From CAWAPS01 sp963783945 (GTDB lineage Bacteria; Actinomycetota; Acidimicrobiia; Acidimicrobiales; Palsa-688): 64,000 nt of DNA. The notes below the pieces were generated by a model. That model was given only the letters and a program-made list of their open reading frames with translations. It searched no databases and was not told the origin of the DNA. The stretch is taken from positions 868,001-932,000 of the forward strand of contig CAWAPS010000019.1 of assembly GCA_963783945.1 (NCBI GenBank). Direction: 5' to 3'. Made by a program: the position numbers and the translations under genes. How positions within the stretch are numbered: the first letter of the stretch is position 1; each line of letters begins with the position of its first letter. Shown here one piece after another: positions 7,707 through 16,870 of the stretch.

Positions 7707-9143
7707 ATGACCATTCTCGACAAGCCTCAGTTCAACAGACCACCATTGGTGCTTCCGGCGCTCGAGGTGCCCTATCCGATGACACGGAGCGACCGGGTAC
7801 CGGTCAGGCGCTACTACGACCCAGAGTTCTACGCGGCCGAATGTGAGCTGCTCTGGCCACGGGTATGGCAGATGGCGTGCTTCCTTGCCGAGATCCCCAA
7901 CCCGGGCGATTACGTCACCTACGAGATCTTGGACAGATCGATAATCGTCGTGCGAGCCGACGACATGACCGTCAGGGCCTTCCACAACTCCTGTCGCCAC
8001 CGTGGGGTCGAGCTGGTAGTGGACCGCGGCAATGTCAAGAGCGGTTTCACCTGCCCGTTCCACGGCTGGTGTTATGGCCTCGATGGGTCGAACACATTCT
8101 TGTACCAACCGGACCTGTTCGAAGAGTCCAACCGCCACGTCGAGGATGTCGCCCTAGCCCCCTGCCGAGTCGAGACCTTGGGGGGCAGCGCGTTCATCAC
8201 TCTCGACGACAACGCCCCGCCGCTGCGAACCTGCATCGAGCCCTACGGCGCGTACCAGGACATGTGGAAGGTGGACGGGCTGTGGCCAGAGTGGTGGCTC
8301 TCCTGCAGAATGCCGGTCAACTGGAAGCTCGCCATGGAGGCGTTCATGGAGGGCTACCACGTCATGCAGACCCACCCGCAGCTGTACACGGGAGCCAACC
8401 GGAACGTCTACCGGGAACTCGGACAGGCTCGAAGCGAGGAAGCGCTGGCTCGGGACAGGGCGGGCACGGGGGAGGTCGACTCCCGGTCTTTCATCCAGGC
8501 CCAGGTCGACAACCTGCGCCTTCTCAGCGTCGGGATGGCCGGAATGACCCACGAGAAGGACATTCGGGTAGCCGAAGGGCTTGTGGGATTGCAGCTACCC
8601 AACGACCTGGGCGAGGCAGCCAAGGTGTGGACCAGGGCGCTTAATCAGGCCGTCATGGCGTGGAACGAGGCCCAGGGCATCGAGATGCCTGACCTGGACT
8701 ACATCATGACCAGTCCGCTGCATACCTACGTCGAGTTCGTCTTCCCGCACTTCTTCATCCTTCCCACCTTCTCCAGCGCTTCGGCCTACCGGATTCGCCC
8801 CCTCGGCCCGGAGGAGTGCCTCTTCGACCTGTGGTCGCTCACCCGCTACCCGCCTGGTCAGCAACCCCTCGCGCCCCCGCGTCCCACCCCGATGGCCCCC
8901 GACGACCCGCGGTGGCCGCCGATCCCGGCTCAGGACTACTCGAACCTGCCGCGCCAACAGCGAGGGCTGCACGCGGTGGGCTTTGAGTACATGCGCCTGT
9001 CGGACAAGGTCGAGGGCCTCATCAGCAACTACCAGCGGCTCATCGATGGCTTCCTGGCCGGCCTGCCCCACGAGCAGTTGGTTCCGGCGATGCGTCAGGT
9101 CACCGGTTCCTTCGATATCGAGACCCGCGACATCGGCATCTGA
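7707..9143 (+). CDS. Rieske 2Fe-2S aromatic-ring-hydroxylating oxygenase, alpha subunit
   Basis: A 478-residue Rieske non-heme iron oxygenase. The cluster ligands are Cys96-His98 (CRHRG) and Cys116-His119 (CPFHGW). The catalytic domain shows the NWKLAMEAFMEGYHVMQTHP region with the iron-binding histidines His218 and His223. It hydroxylates or demethylates an aromatic, steroid or similar hydrophobic substrate using electrons from a ferredoxin and reductase. No ferredoxin or beta subunit gene is adjacent, so it is likely an alpha-only type served by proteins encoded elsewhere; the flavin reductase at 3013 lacks an Fe-S domain and would need a ferredoxin partner. Start supported by AGAAGGA. Confidence 0.92.
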   Translation: MTILDKPQFNRPPLVLPALEVPYPMTRSDRVPVRRYYDPEFYAAECELLWPRVWQMACFLAEIPNPGDYVTYEILDRSIIVVRADDMTVRAFHNSCRHRGVELVVDRGNVKSGFTCPFHGWCYGLDGSNTFLYQPDLFEESNRHVEDVALAPCRVETLGGSAFITLDDNAPPLRTCIEPYGAYQDMWKVDGLWPEWWLSCRMPVNWKLAMEAFMEGYHVMQTHPQLYTGANRNVYRELGQARSEEALARDRAGTGEVDSRSFIQAQVDNLRLLSVGMAGMTHEKDIRVAEGLVGLQLPNDLGEAAKVWTRALNQAVMAWNEAQGIEMPDLDYIMTSPLHTYVEFVFPHFFILPTFSSASAYRIRPLGPEECLFDLWSLTRYPPGQQPLAPPRPTPMAPDDPRWPPIPAQDYSNLPRQQRGLHAVGFEYMRLSDKVEGLISNYQRLIDGFLAGLPHEQLVPAMRQVTGSFDIETRDIGI

Positions 9144-9268
9144 GCGACCGGATCTCGCCGTCAACCGACCACGAGAATTATCTCTCGCCTCGTTTCATCG
9201 GGTCGGGTGGATTTCCGAGACCGGCCCGGGCGGCGGCGCACGGCCGAAGTGCGAGCTAGAATTTTCTC

Positions 9269-10084
9269 ATGTCGCTCCCGGGTCGAGGCCTCTCAGCGTG
9301 CACGTCGATGGCATCGAACTGGGATCTTTGCCGGTGTCTCGAGGCGTGGACGGAGGCCGGACTCCAGGGCATCAGTGTCGGTCTCCCCCACTTCGAACGG
9401 AGCGGAGTGGCTCTGTCGATACGTGAGCTCAAGGCGAGTGGCCTGACCGTGTGCAATTTCGAGGGCCTGAACCTCTACGAATTGATCGATCCGCCCTTGT
9501 ACGTCGAGAAGCAGAAACAGGCACTCGCGCAACTCAACATAGCAGCGGAGGTTGGCGCGCAGTGCTGCAGCGCCGGGATCATGCCTCGCCGCGACCTGGC
9601 GTGGGACGAGGCGGCGCGCCACATCGTGGAGCAGACGGTGGCGTTCCTTCCGGAACTCCACGCCCGTAACATGCGGCTCGTCATTGAGCCAGTGTCGCCG
9701 ATCCGCCAAGACGTCTCATTCGTCAACTTGGCGGCCGACGCCCTTGAAATTGTTTCCCAGGTCGACGACCCGTCGTTTGGGTTCTTGTTCGACACGTACC
9801 ATTTGTGGTGGCAGCGCGGGATCGAGGACCTGTCGCGCCAGAACGCGAGCAAGGTGTTCCATGTGCAGGTGAGCGATCAAAAGGCGATCACCTTGCGCAC
9901 GCGGGACCGGGTGATGCCGGGCGAGGGGATCATCCCGCTCCATCGCTTGCTCCACTCCCTCGCCGACGGCGGCTACAGCGGTTGGTGGGAGCTCGAAGTA
10001 ATCTCCGACGGTACCGACGACAGGGGCATCGAATCCGCGCTACGTACCGCGGCGCGTGCAATTAACGACGTCTGGGGGCCCTGA
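9269..10084 (+). CDS. Sugar phosphate isomerase/epimerase-like TIM barrel
   Basis: A 271-residue xylose isomerase-like TIM barrel. LVIEPVSP (about 130-137, metal Glu), FLFDTYHLWW (Asp and His), FHVQVSD and MPGEGIIPL are the usual landmarks, and WELEVISD supplies the last acidic residue. It follows the Rieske gene on the same strand with a 125-base gap, so it may belong to the same pathway. It is distinct in sequence from the other TIM barrels here, so a recent tandem duplication is not obvious. Likely acts on a hydroxylated or keto sugar-like intermediate; substrate unknown. Confidence 0.87.
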   Translation: MSLPGRGLSACTSMASNWDLCRCLEAWTEAGLQGISVGLPHFERSGVALSIRELKASGLTVCNFEGLNLYELIDPPLYVEKQKQALAQLNIAAEVGAQCCSAGIMPRRDLAWDEAARHIVEQTVAFLPELHARNMRLVIEPVSPIRQDVSFVNLAADALEIVSQVDDPSFGFLFDTYHLWWQRGIEDLSRQNASKVFHVQVSDQKAITLRTRDRVMPGEGIIPLHRLLHSLADGGYSGWWELEVISDGTDDRGIESALRTAARAINDVWGP

Positions 10085-10296
10085 AGCGATCGCCTATTTC
10101 GCGACGGTTCAGCCGGACCAACCGGATGCCGCGCTGGGCCAACTCCCTGGAGTTTCCAAACCAGCCTGTGCCAGTAGATCCGATAATCTCGTCGTGGTAT
10201 GGTTTGCCCGAGCGGGGCGTCGAAGGCACTGCCCAGCGGGCCTCGCTTCCCGTGGATCGCGGCGTGTTCGCACCGACGAGTGGAAGATGGGTTGTT

Positions 10297-11694
10297 ATGA
10301 GTGAGTCAGTGTCATCGGTGGTGTTGAATCCTGAGGATGTGGCGTCGTGGGCGGAGCTTCCGGCGGAGACTTTGTTGTCGTTGCCTGTCTCGGCGGTGGA
10401 GGGCCCGCAGCGCGAGGTCGTGGCGCGTCGGTTCCGTGAGTTGCGGTCCCAGATCACGGCGTTGGACAAGCTGGCCGAACGTCAAGGCGTCGATCGGGTC
10501 GAGTCGCTCGATGATGCACTGCCGGTGTTCTTCGATCATCGGGTGTACAAGAGTTATCCGTTGAGTTTGATCGAGAAGCGCCAGTTCGACCGGTTGACTC
10601 AGTGGCTGGACCGGTTGACGACTCAGGATCTGACCAAGGTCCCGCTGGAGGGAGTCAACTCGGTCGACGCATGGCTTGATCGCCTGGATGAGCACGGCAT
10701 GATCATGGGCCATTCCTCGGGCACCAGCGGCAAGCTCAGTTTCATCCCTCATTCACAGGCCGATTGGCGGGGGTGGAAGCCGGCGTACATGGGCGTCCGC
10801 CGGGTGGCGACGGGGGTCGACGCCGAAAAAGAGGTCATTCCGTCGTTCTCGCCGGGTTATCGGTATGGACATCACTTCTCAACCAAGGCTTCGTACATCT
10901 TCTCGAAGTGCACCGCTGGTGGTGAGGCAAGTCGCTATGTCCTGTTCGATTACGCGTTGTCGTCGGATGTGTTGTCGTTGGCGGGTCGGATGAAGGCGGC
11001 TGAAGAGCGGGGCGAGTTGGAGAGGATGGAGTTCGACCCGGTGTTGCTCGAGAAGCGGGCGCAGCTGATCGAATCGGCGAAGCACCGCGACGAGGATCTG
11101 GAGATCTGGTTCACGAAGCTGGCGGACGAGTTCCGCGGCCAAAAGGTGTGGATCGCCGGTCTCACTGCCGAGTTGTCCCGCCTCGCTGTCCGTGGTCTCG
11201 AACAGGGCCGGCGGTGTGAGTTCGCCCCCGGTTCGGTGCTGATGACCGCCGGTGGCCTGAAAGGCTACAACGCTCCTGCAGACTGGCGGCAAAAGCTGCA
11301 GGAGTTCTTCGGCATCCAGAAGCTCTCGAGTCTGTACGGCATGTCCGAATGCATGGGTCTGGCCCCGAAGTGCGACGAGGGTTATTACCACTTTCTGCCG
11401 TTCACCGTCCCGATCGTGCTCGACGAGGATGCCAACCCGCGCCCACGGACCGGTACCCAGACCGGCCGGATGGCGGTGTTCGATCTGTTGGCCGAATCGA
11501 CGTGGGGCGGATTCATCACCGGTGACCGGGTGAACGTCTATTGGGACGAGGACTGCGGGTGTGGGTGGAAGGGGCCGCGGCTCGACGATGACATCGTTCG
11601 CTTTTCGGAGTTGGATGGCGGCGATGACAAGATCACATGTGCCGGTACAGCCCAAGCCTACGACGAGTTCATGGATTTCGTGAGCGCGGTCTGA
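10297..11694 (+). CDS. ANL superfamily acyl-activating enzyme (LuxE/phenylacetate-CoA ligase-like)
   Basis: A 465-residue adenylate-forming enzyme. The P-loop GHSSGTSGKLSFIPHS is at 138-153, the LYGMSE motif is near 350 and TGDRVNVYW is near 408, matching the nucleotide-binding, acid-binding and hinge-side motifs of the ANL family. It resembles acyl-protein synthetase and phenylacetate-CoA ligase-like members more than long acyl-CoA synthetases. The start at 10297 is chosen over one 57 codons upstream because the extra residues are not family-like. It would activate a carboxylic acid as an acyl adenylate, then pass it to CoA or a protein thiol. It is convergent with the VOC gene, 2 bases apart. 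Confidence 0.83.
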   Translation: MSESVSSVVLNPEDVASWAELPAETLLSLPVSAVEGPQREVVARRFRELRSQITALDKLAERQGVDRVESLDDALPVFFDHRVYKSYPLSLIEKRQFDRLTQWLDRLTTQDLTKVPLEGVNSVDAWLDRLDEHGMIMGHSSGTSGKLSFIPHSQADWRGWKPAYMGVRRVATGVDAEKEVIPSFSPGYRYGHHFSTKASYIFSKCTAGGEASRYVLFDYALSSDVLSLAGRMKAAEERGELERMEFDPVLLEKRAQLIESAKHRDEDLEIWFTKLADEFRGQKVWIAGLTAELSRLAVRGLEQGRRCEFAPGSVLMTAGGLKGYNAPADWRQKLQEFFGIQKLSSLYGMSECMGLAPKCDEGYYHFLPFTVPIVLDEDANPRPRTGTQTGRMAVFDLLAESTWGGFITGDRVNVYWDEDCGCGWKGPRLDDDIVRFSELDGGDDKITCAGTAQAYDEFMDFVSAV

Positions 11695-11696
11695 AC

Positions 11697-12092
11697 TCAG
11701 GGCTCGAAGATCAGCTCGATCTCATGGCCGTCGAGGTCGAAGACGTCGATGGAGAAGACACCCGGCTGGTAGGGATTCTCTTTGATCGGGGTGTGGGGGG
11801 TACCCATCAGGTCGAGGTGCTTGACCCACCCCCTCAGCACGTCCATGCTCTCGAGTGCGATCGCCAGGTGGCCGAACTGTTCGTGCACATCAGCGGGATC
11901 GGTCTCGCTCAAGCCGAGCTTGAAGGCGCCGCTCTGAGGAGCGAGCTGGACTCGCCTGCCCGGCCCTGACTTTAGCGGGGTAAAGCTGACAACCCTGCCG
12001 TACCAGGCGATGCTGGCATCAAGGTCGGTGACGTGGAACTCGATGTGGGAGACGCCGGTGACGGCGAGGCGTTCGGTGGTGATGGATTCCAT
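11697..12092 (-). CDS. VOC family (glyoxalase/bleomycin resistance-like) protein
   Basis: A 131-residue single-domain vicinal oxygen chelate protein. VTGVSHIEFHVTDLDASIAWYG at the start gives the first metal His, FGHLAIAL the second region and FDLDGHEIELIFEP the C-terminal metal Glu. Members include dioxygenases, isomerases, lyases and binding proteins. Downstream of the epimerase gene on the same strand (65-base gap), so possibly in one operon. Reaction unknown. Confidence 0.85.
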   Translation of the reverse strand: MESITTERLAVTGVSHIEFHVTDLDASIAWYGRVVSFTPLKSGPGRRVQLAPQSGAFKLGLSETDPADVHEQFGHLAIALESMDVLRGWVKHLDLMGTPHTPIKENPYQPGVFSIDVFDLDGHEIELIFEP

Positions 12093-12157
12093 GGTAAAGG
12101 TCCTCTTGTCTTTGGTTTCTACGGGCAGCGATCACCGTTCCCGCGACATTCTCCGGC

Positions 12158-13162
12158 CTACTTGATGAGCTCCGGGTAGCACGCCTCGACGAGGGCGCGA
12201 CAGCCGGCCTGCCAGCGCACATCGGCCGAGCCGAGCACCTCCTGGCGCAACGTGATGTCAGGGACCAGCGAGACATACGCCTCGGTGGTGTACTCGAAGA
12301 TCGGCTCCTTGCCGATCAGCCCGCCCATGAAGGTGCAGTACTCCTCGACGCTGACAATGTCGTCGCCGCACCAGTTCACGACCAGCGGCGGCACCCGGCC
12401 GGCCTGCAGCGCCGCCACGCCGAGCTTCGCGGCGTCGGGTTCGAAGATCGGCCGAACGTAGGTCGGCCCGTCCGGGTGCACCTTCACCGGCTTGCCCTGG
12501 ACGATGTCGTCGAGTCGCCACCGCATCGGTCCACCGTCGGGACCGGAGGCGCTGCCGATACGGATGATCGTCGTGGGGATGTTCAGGCTTCTCGAGACAT
12601 AGCTGACCACGGCCTCGTTGCCCGCCTTGGTGAACGCGTAGGCGTTATGGGTGTGGATGCCGTAGCTGTGATGTTCGGGGACGGGCGTGTCACCCGGCGC
12701 TTTGAGTGCCTCCCGCCACGGATGCGCCGGCGGGTCGTAAAGTGAGATCGTCGAACCGAACAGGAACCCCTTCGCCGGGCGGAGGTGATCGATCAGTCGC
12801 CCGGTCGCATCCGCGTACTTGTCGTAGGAATCCGGCCAGCGCCCTAGCGGCTCGCTCACGACGTGCATTGGCAACGCCGTGTAGTACACGTAATCGAAGT
12901 CGTTGGGTAAGTCGTCGAACGGATCGTATAGGTCGTGCACCACACACGTCATGCCTCGGGCCTCGAGCCCGGCGCGCGCCTCGGGGTTCGAGAAGCGAGC
13001 CATGACGACGACTTCGTTGTCCGCGACCAACGCTCGCGCCGCCGGTGCGCTCACTGGACCCTGCCCGCCGACAAAGAGAACCTTCTGTCCCTTCACGGAC
13101 TTGCCCTCCGCATCGTTCGAGTCCGTAGATCCGCGGACGATCTCCGAGTCGATGACATGCAA
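12158..13162 (-). CDS. NAD-dependent epimerase/dehydratase family protein (extended SDR)
   Basis: A protein of up to 334 residues with an extended-SDR fold: the nucleotide-binding loop GGQGPVSAPAAR near 32-43, a strand with acidic YDPF, FLFGSTISLY, and YGIHTHNAYAFTKAGNE with a Tyr-X3-Lys-like YAFTK. Members use NAD(P) to epimerise or dehydrate sugars or oxidise hydroxy groups. The start is uncertain: ATG 13162 has no good ribosome site, whereas GTG 13096 follows GAGGGCAA and places the Rossmann strand at the very start. Upstream of the VOC gene on the same strand. Confidence 0.82.
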   Translation of the reverse strand: MHVIDSEIVRGSTDSNDAEGKSVKGQKVLFVGGQGPVSAPAARALVADNEVVVMARFSNPEARAGLEARGMTCVVHDLYDPFDDLPNDFDYVYYTALPMHVVSEPLGRWPDSYDKYADATGRLIDHLRPAKGFLFGSTISLYDPPAHPWREALKAPGDTPVPEHHSYGIHTHNAYAFTKAGNEAVVSYVSRSLNIPTTIIRIGSASGPDGGPMRWRLDDIVQGKPVKVHPDGPTYVRPIFEPDAAKLGVAALQAGRVPPLVVNWCGDDIVSVEEYCTFMGGLIGKEPIFEYTTEAYVSLVPDITLRQEVLGSADVRWQAGCRALVEACYPELIK

Positions 13163-13351
13163 GCTATCTTATGCGATTGCCAGCGCCGTTGCCGTCGAGG
13201 CTCGTCGGACAGGCGAGCGCCCCGCCGCACGTTGATCGGGCCGAGACATCTGCCGTATTGTCGCCTCCAGGTTGCCGGATTGCGTACGCCCGGTGGCCTG
13301 CCGACCAAGTGACACCTTTCACCGCTCTGAAGCTCGAAGGGAGATTTCAGA

Positions 13352-14164
13352 ATGGATTCAGATGACATCAGACTCGTAACCGAGGATGAGGTGGCGCATT
13401 TCAGGGAGCATGGTTGGGTGAAGCTAGACCGGCTCCTATCGCCTGACGTCGCCGAACGCTTGCGGGAGCGTTCCATACCGTGGATCGCTTTTGATTCAAC
13501 CGATCATAGTCTTGGGTGGTGGATCGACTACTACGATCCCATCGACAAGGATGATGAGTTCAGGGCTCTCGGTTATAGCGAAACTATGGGACTCAATGCG
13601 CAGCGTCTCATGCGTCGTCGTACAGGGGTACTGATTTACTCGAACTTGCTCGCTGTCAAGGTCGGCGGTGAAGGGAGCTCACCCAGCGGTCCGAGCCCGT
13701 GGCATCAGGACGGAACCGACACGCCGATTGATCGTTCGAGCTGGGTTCGCTTCTGGATTGCTTTGGATCACATCACACCGACTATGGGGGCGATCAATTT
13801 CATCGACCGGTCCCACCAGCTCGGCCCGCTGGGTAACCGGCACCTCGAGGCGCTCGATCCCGACAGGAAGTTGCTCGACCTGTTCCCAGACCTGGCAGCT
13901 TCCCCCCAGGCCGGGCCCCTCGAGTTCCAGCCAGGCGATGCGACGGTGCACAGTATGTTCACGGTTCACGGTGCTCTCGGAAACGATACGACCGATCCGC
14001 GGCGGGCCTTCATCCTGACCTATTTCTCTGACGATACGCGCTACACGGCGTCATCAGATGCTCCCGCACTACTCAAGAAGGCCGAGGACGCCGGGCTGAG
14101 ACGGGGGGATCTGTTCGCCGGCCCGACGTACCCACGCGTCTGCGGACCGGAACAACTAGTCTGA
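13352..14164 (+). CDS. Phytanoyl-CoA dioxygenase family Fe(II)/2-oxoglutarate oxygenase
   Basis: A 270-residue PhyH-family protein. The facial triad is visible as His118-Asp120 in WHQDGTD and a distal His (TVHGAL, His206), followed by Arg in DPRRAF for the 2-oxoglutarate carboxylate. GAAGGGAG precedes the ATG. Such enzymes hydroxylate unactivated carbons of acyl-CoA, terpenoid or other substrates. It is divergent from the epimerase gene. With the Rieske enzyme it gives this block two unrelated non-heme iron oxygenases. Confidence 0.88.
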   Translation: MDSDDIRLVTEDEVAHFREHGWVKLDRLLSPDVAERLRERSIPWIAFDSTDHSLGWWIDYYDPIDKDDEFRALGYSETMGLNAQRLMRRRTGVLIYSNLLAVKVGGEGSSPSGPSPWHQDGTDTPIDRSSWVRFWIALDHITPTMGAINFIDRSHQLGPLGNRHLEALDPDRKLLDLFPDLAASPQAGPLEFQPGDATVHSMFTVHGALGNDTTDPRRAFILTYFSDDTRYTASSDAPALLKKAEDAGLRRGDLFAGPTYPRVCGPEQLV

Positions 14165-14245
14165 GCCTCGTCGCGGCCGACCAAGCCCTGCGGGACCGGG
14201 ATCGGCTTAGCAGGCGCCATCGGACGCGTGGAAGGTCTCACCAAC

Positions 14246-14977
14246 ATGATCGAACTGGTCGGTACACCATCAGACGAAGTGGCCACCATAATCGGGACGG
14301 CGCCAGCTGCCACAACTCTCTTCGCCTCGATGTCAGCCCGACACTCGGAGGGAAGGGACGGCGACTATCTCCGGTGGCACACCTTCGATCACCGCCCCGA
14401 ACAATATCGGCTCTCGGGCCTCCGCAGCTCGTTACGTCTCGTCTCGACACCTGCGTGCCGGCGCGTCCGGGCCGTGAGCACGCCCCGTTACGACTCCGTT
14501 GATCACGTCATGACGTACTATTTCACCAATACGGCGGAGCTGATCGCTGGTGGACCACTGACCGACGCGCTGATGGCCGCCGGCAGAATGCCGGAGTCCC
14601 TTCCGTCGGTCGAACACGGCACATACGAGGTTGAGGAACGCATTGCGGCGCCGCGAATCAAGGTCGGCGCCGAGGTACTGCCGTGGTGGCCCAGGCACGG
14701 CGTCTACCTCTTGGTTGAGCATGGTGAAGTGCCGGCTGCAAGTCTCATCGAAGTCCCCGGTGTCGGAGGGGCATGGCGAGCCTCACGCCATGATGCGAAC
14801 GACGCAGATTCACGGCTACAGATCACCTACTGTTTCCTCGATGACGACCCGGTCGCGGTGGCTGAGCGCATGAGCGATGTTTTGAACAGGCGTTGGGCGA
14901 ATGAGCGCAGTATCCCCTTGCTCGCCGCGCCCTTCTATCCGGTCGAGGGCTCTGAGTGCGATCGTCATCTCCCGTAG
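14246..14977 (+). CDS. Hypothetical protein, possibly EthD/dimeric alpha-beta barrel-like
   Basis: A 243-residue protein that I do not recognise. An early segment (about 25-60) reads SARHSEGRDGDYLRWHTFDHRPEQY, resembling the YRRWHxxDH-type start of EthD or dimeric alpha-beta barrel proteins, and a second half near 140-165 (PWWPRHGVYLLVEHG) could be another such unit. No signal peptide or membrane segment. The start is uncertain: ATG 14246 has GGAAGG about 10 bases upstream; a GTG 18 bases earlier is the alternative. It follows the PhyH gene on the same strand by 81 bases, so a joint role is plausible. Confidence 0.6.
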   Translation: MIELVGTPSDEVATIIGTAPAATTLFASMSARHSEGRDGDYLRWHTFDHRPEQYRLSGLRSSLRLVSTPACRRVRAVSTPRYDSVDHVMTYYFTNTAELIAGGPLTDALMAAGRMPESLPSVEHGTYEVEERIAAPRIKVGAEVLPWWPRHGVYLLVEHGEVPAASLIEVPGVGGAWRASRHDANDADSRLQITYCFLDDDPVAVAERMSDVLNRRWANERSIPLLAAPFYPVEGSECDRHLP

Positions 14978-15057
14978 TCTCGGCTGAATCGTCACTTTTA
15001 TGTGACTCATCGGCTGGTCGCGGCCCCGCGTCCCTTCGACCGTCGCGGTAAGGCGGC

Positions 15058-15804
15058 CTACTCTATGGACAGCGGCATCGCCCCGCTTCGCACCCGGGCC
15101 CACTGCTCGGGATCGTGGGTGAAAACGACGTTGATACCCTCGGCCTCGCGCTGGCGGAGCCACGCGAAGGTTTGACGGTGTCGCTCGGGATCCCCGGTGT
15201 GCTGAGGCAGAGCGTCATTGTCGAGTGCGATCCTGCAGAAGCAGGCATCGCCGACGAACAGCGTCCGGCCTTCGACAATCAGCGACTGATGACCCACCGT
15301 GTGGCCCGGCGTGGGATGGACCACGAGCGAACCATCTCCGAACACGTCGAAGACTCCGTCCAAAAACCTCCGCTCGTGCCCGAGATCAAAGTCCTCCCGG
15401 TTGTAGGACCCGGGTATGCGGCCCCCCCTGGTCGCGGCCTCCCATTCATCGGCCTGCACCATCAGCGTTGCATTCGGCAACTCGGCGAGCCCGCCAACAT
15501 GGTCGAAGTGCAGATGGCTCGCGACCGCGAGGACGATATCTGCCGGATCGTGACCCACCGCTTGGAGCTGGGCCGTAAGCTGCGCCTCCGCCGGCATTTC
15601 CACCTGGATCACCTTCGCGACCGCTCCGATCCGCTCCGACGATTCGACGAGCGACGGATGCATGCCCAGGTCGAACAGCACGGGACCACGAGGATGCTCG
15701 AGCAGGTAGGCGCCGACCGGGACCCGGATCTTGCCGGACTGACCCGACACGATCTCTCCGAAGTCGATAGTGAGCCAGCCGCACTCGAGTGGATGGATCT
15801 TCAC
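15058..15804 (-). CDS. Metallo-beta-lactamase-fold hydrolase, N-acyl homoserine lactonase-like
   Basis: A 248-residue MBL-fold protein. The metal motif HLHFDH (His97, His99, Asp101, His102) is intact, HPTPGHTVGHQS gives the next ligand and FVGDACF the bridging Asp. The spacing and the sequence FDLGMHP resemble the AttM/AiiA lactonase group. It would open a lactone or thioester; a quorum-quenching role is possible but a lactone in the local catabolic pathway fits equally. Two GTG codons lie 6 bases apart; 15804 has GGGAG at a better distance than 15810. Divergent from the SDR at 15860. Confidence 0.85.
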   Translation of the reverse strand: MKIHPLECGWLTIDFGEIVSGQSGKIRVPVGAYLLEHPRGPVLFDLGMHPSLVESSERIGAVAKVIQVEMPAEAQLTAQLQAVGHDPADIVLAVASHLHFDHVGGLAELPNATLMVQADEWEAATRGGRIPGSYNREDFDLGHERRFLDGVFDVFGDGSLVVHPTPGHTVGHQSLIVEGRTLFVGDACFCRIALDNDALPQHTGDPERHRQTFAWLRQREAEGINVVFTHDPEQWARVRSGAMPLSIE

Positions 15805-15859
15805 GCCCACGCTCCCAACGTCAACAGTCGCCGCAGTGTAGGCATACTAGGAGATCATC

Positions 15860-16696
15860 ATGCCAGCAGGAGATGACAGGTCCGGACCGATCGATCTGTC
15901 CCCCGAGTCCCGGGGCCTGGCACCCGGGCGCGGCCGCATGGCCGGCCGGCGCATCCTCGTGGTCGGTGCGGGCCAGACCGATGTCGGCATCCCCGATCAG
16001 CCGGTCGGGAACGGGCGGGCCATCGCGGTTCTCCTCGGCCGCGAGGGCGCGCACGTCGCCGCCGCCGATCGTGACCAGGCCGCCGCCGAAGGGACCGTCG
16101 AGCTAATACGGCGCGAGGGCGGAGGGGCAACCCTGGTCGTGACAGATGTGGCCGAGCCGGTCAGCGTGAAGCATATGGTCGCCCGGTCGCTCGAAGCGCT
16201 GGGAGGCCTCGACGGTGTCGTCTACAACGTTGGCATCCCAGGAGCGAAGGGGTGGGAAGCAACGACACCAGAGTCGTGGGACGCCACCATGGACGCGAAC
16301 CTCCGGGGCGCCATGCTCACAATGCGGGCAGCCTTGCCGGTCCTCGAGCCCATGTCCTCCGTTGTGTTCATCTCCGCGATCGCGGCGTTGCGCCCGACCG
16401 GGCAACGGCTCGCCTACGAGGCATCGAAAGCCGCCCTCGCGGCCGTCATGCGGGCGACAGCCACCGAAGGGAAGGAGCGGGCGATCCGCGCCAACGTGGC
16501 CATGCTCGGCCTCATCGACACCGGCCTCGGTCGCAGCGCCAACCAAAGCGACAACCGGGCAAACATTCCAATCCCGCTCAATCGACAAGGCACAGCATGG
16601 GAAGTCGCCTACGCCGTCCTATTCCTCCTCTCCCACGAGTCCGCCTACGTCACCGGGCAGACGATCGCCGTAGACGGCGGGCGGACGACGCTGTGA
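15860..16696 (+). CDS. SDR family oxidoreductase with atypical glycine-rich loop
   Basis: A 278-residue short-chain dehydrogenase. The catalytic Tyr-X3-Lys (YEASK), the FISAIAAL Ser strand and the C-terminal VTGQTIAVDGG are normal. The N-terminal glycine loop is unusual: VVGAGQTDVGIPDQPVGNGR has about eight residues inserted relative to the TGxxxGIG consensus, and NNAG is replaced by NVGI. These features are seen in a minor SDR subset, so the gene need not be defective. The first 28 residues are polar and may be non-native; an internal ATG (MAGRR, at 15938) is an alternative start. Confidence 0.82.
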   Translation: MPAGDDRSGPIDLSPESRGLAPGRGRMAGRRILVVGAGQTDVGIPDQPVGNGRAIAVLLGREGAHVAAADRDQAAAEGTVELIRREGGGATLVVTDVAEPVSVKHMVARSLEALGGLDGVVYNVGIPGAKGWEATTPESWDATMDANLRGAMLTMRAALPVLEPMSSVVFISAIAALRPTGQRLAYEASKAALAAVMRATATEGKERAIRANVAMLGLIDTGLGRSANQSDNRANIPIPLNRQGTAWEVAYAVLFLLSHESAYVTGQTIAVDGGRTTL

Positions 16697-16870
16697 CGAT
16701 CCGGCTTCGAGCAACACGTGCTGGTGGCGGTTCACGTAGTCACACTCGGGACATGCCTACGGTGTTGCCTTGATGTCCATTCTCCGCGGTCGCCCGTCGG
16801 ACAAGGTCCCAGGAGTTCTGGCGATCGGGGGTCGGCCGCGAGCGACTGACCACAAACTCCAGGCAACCAG

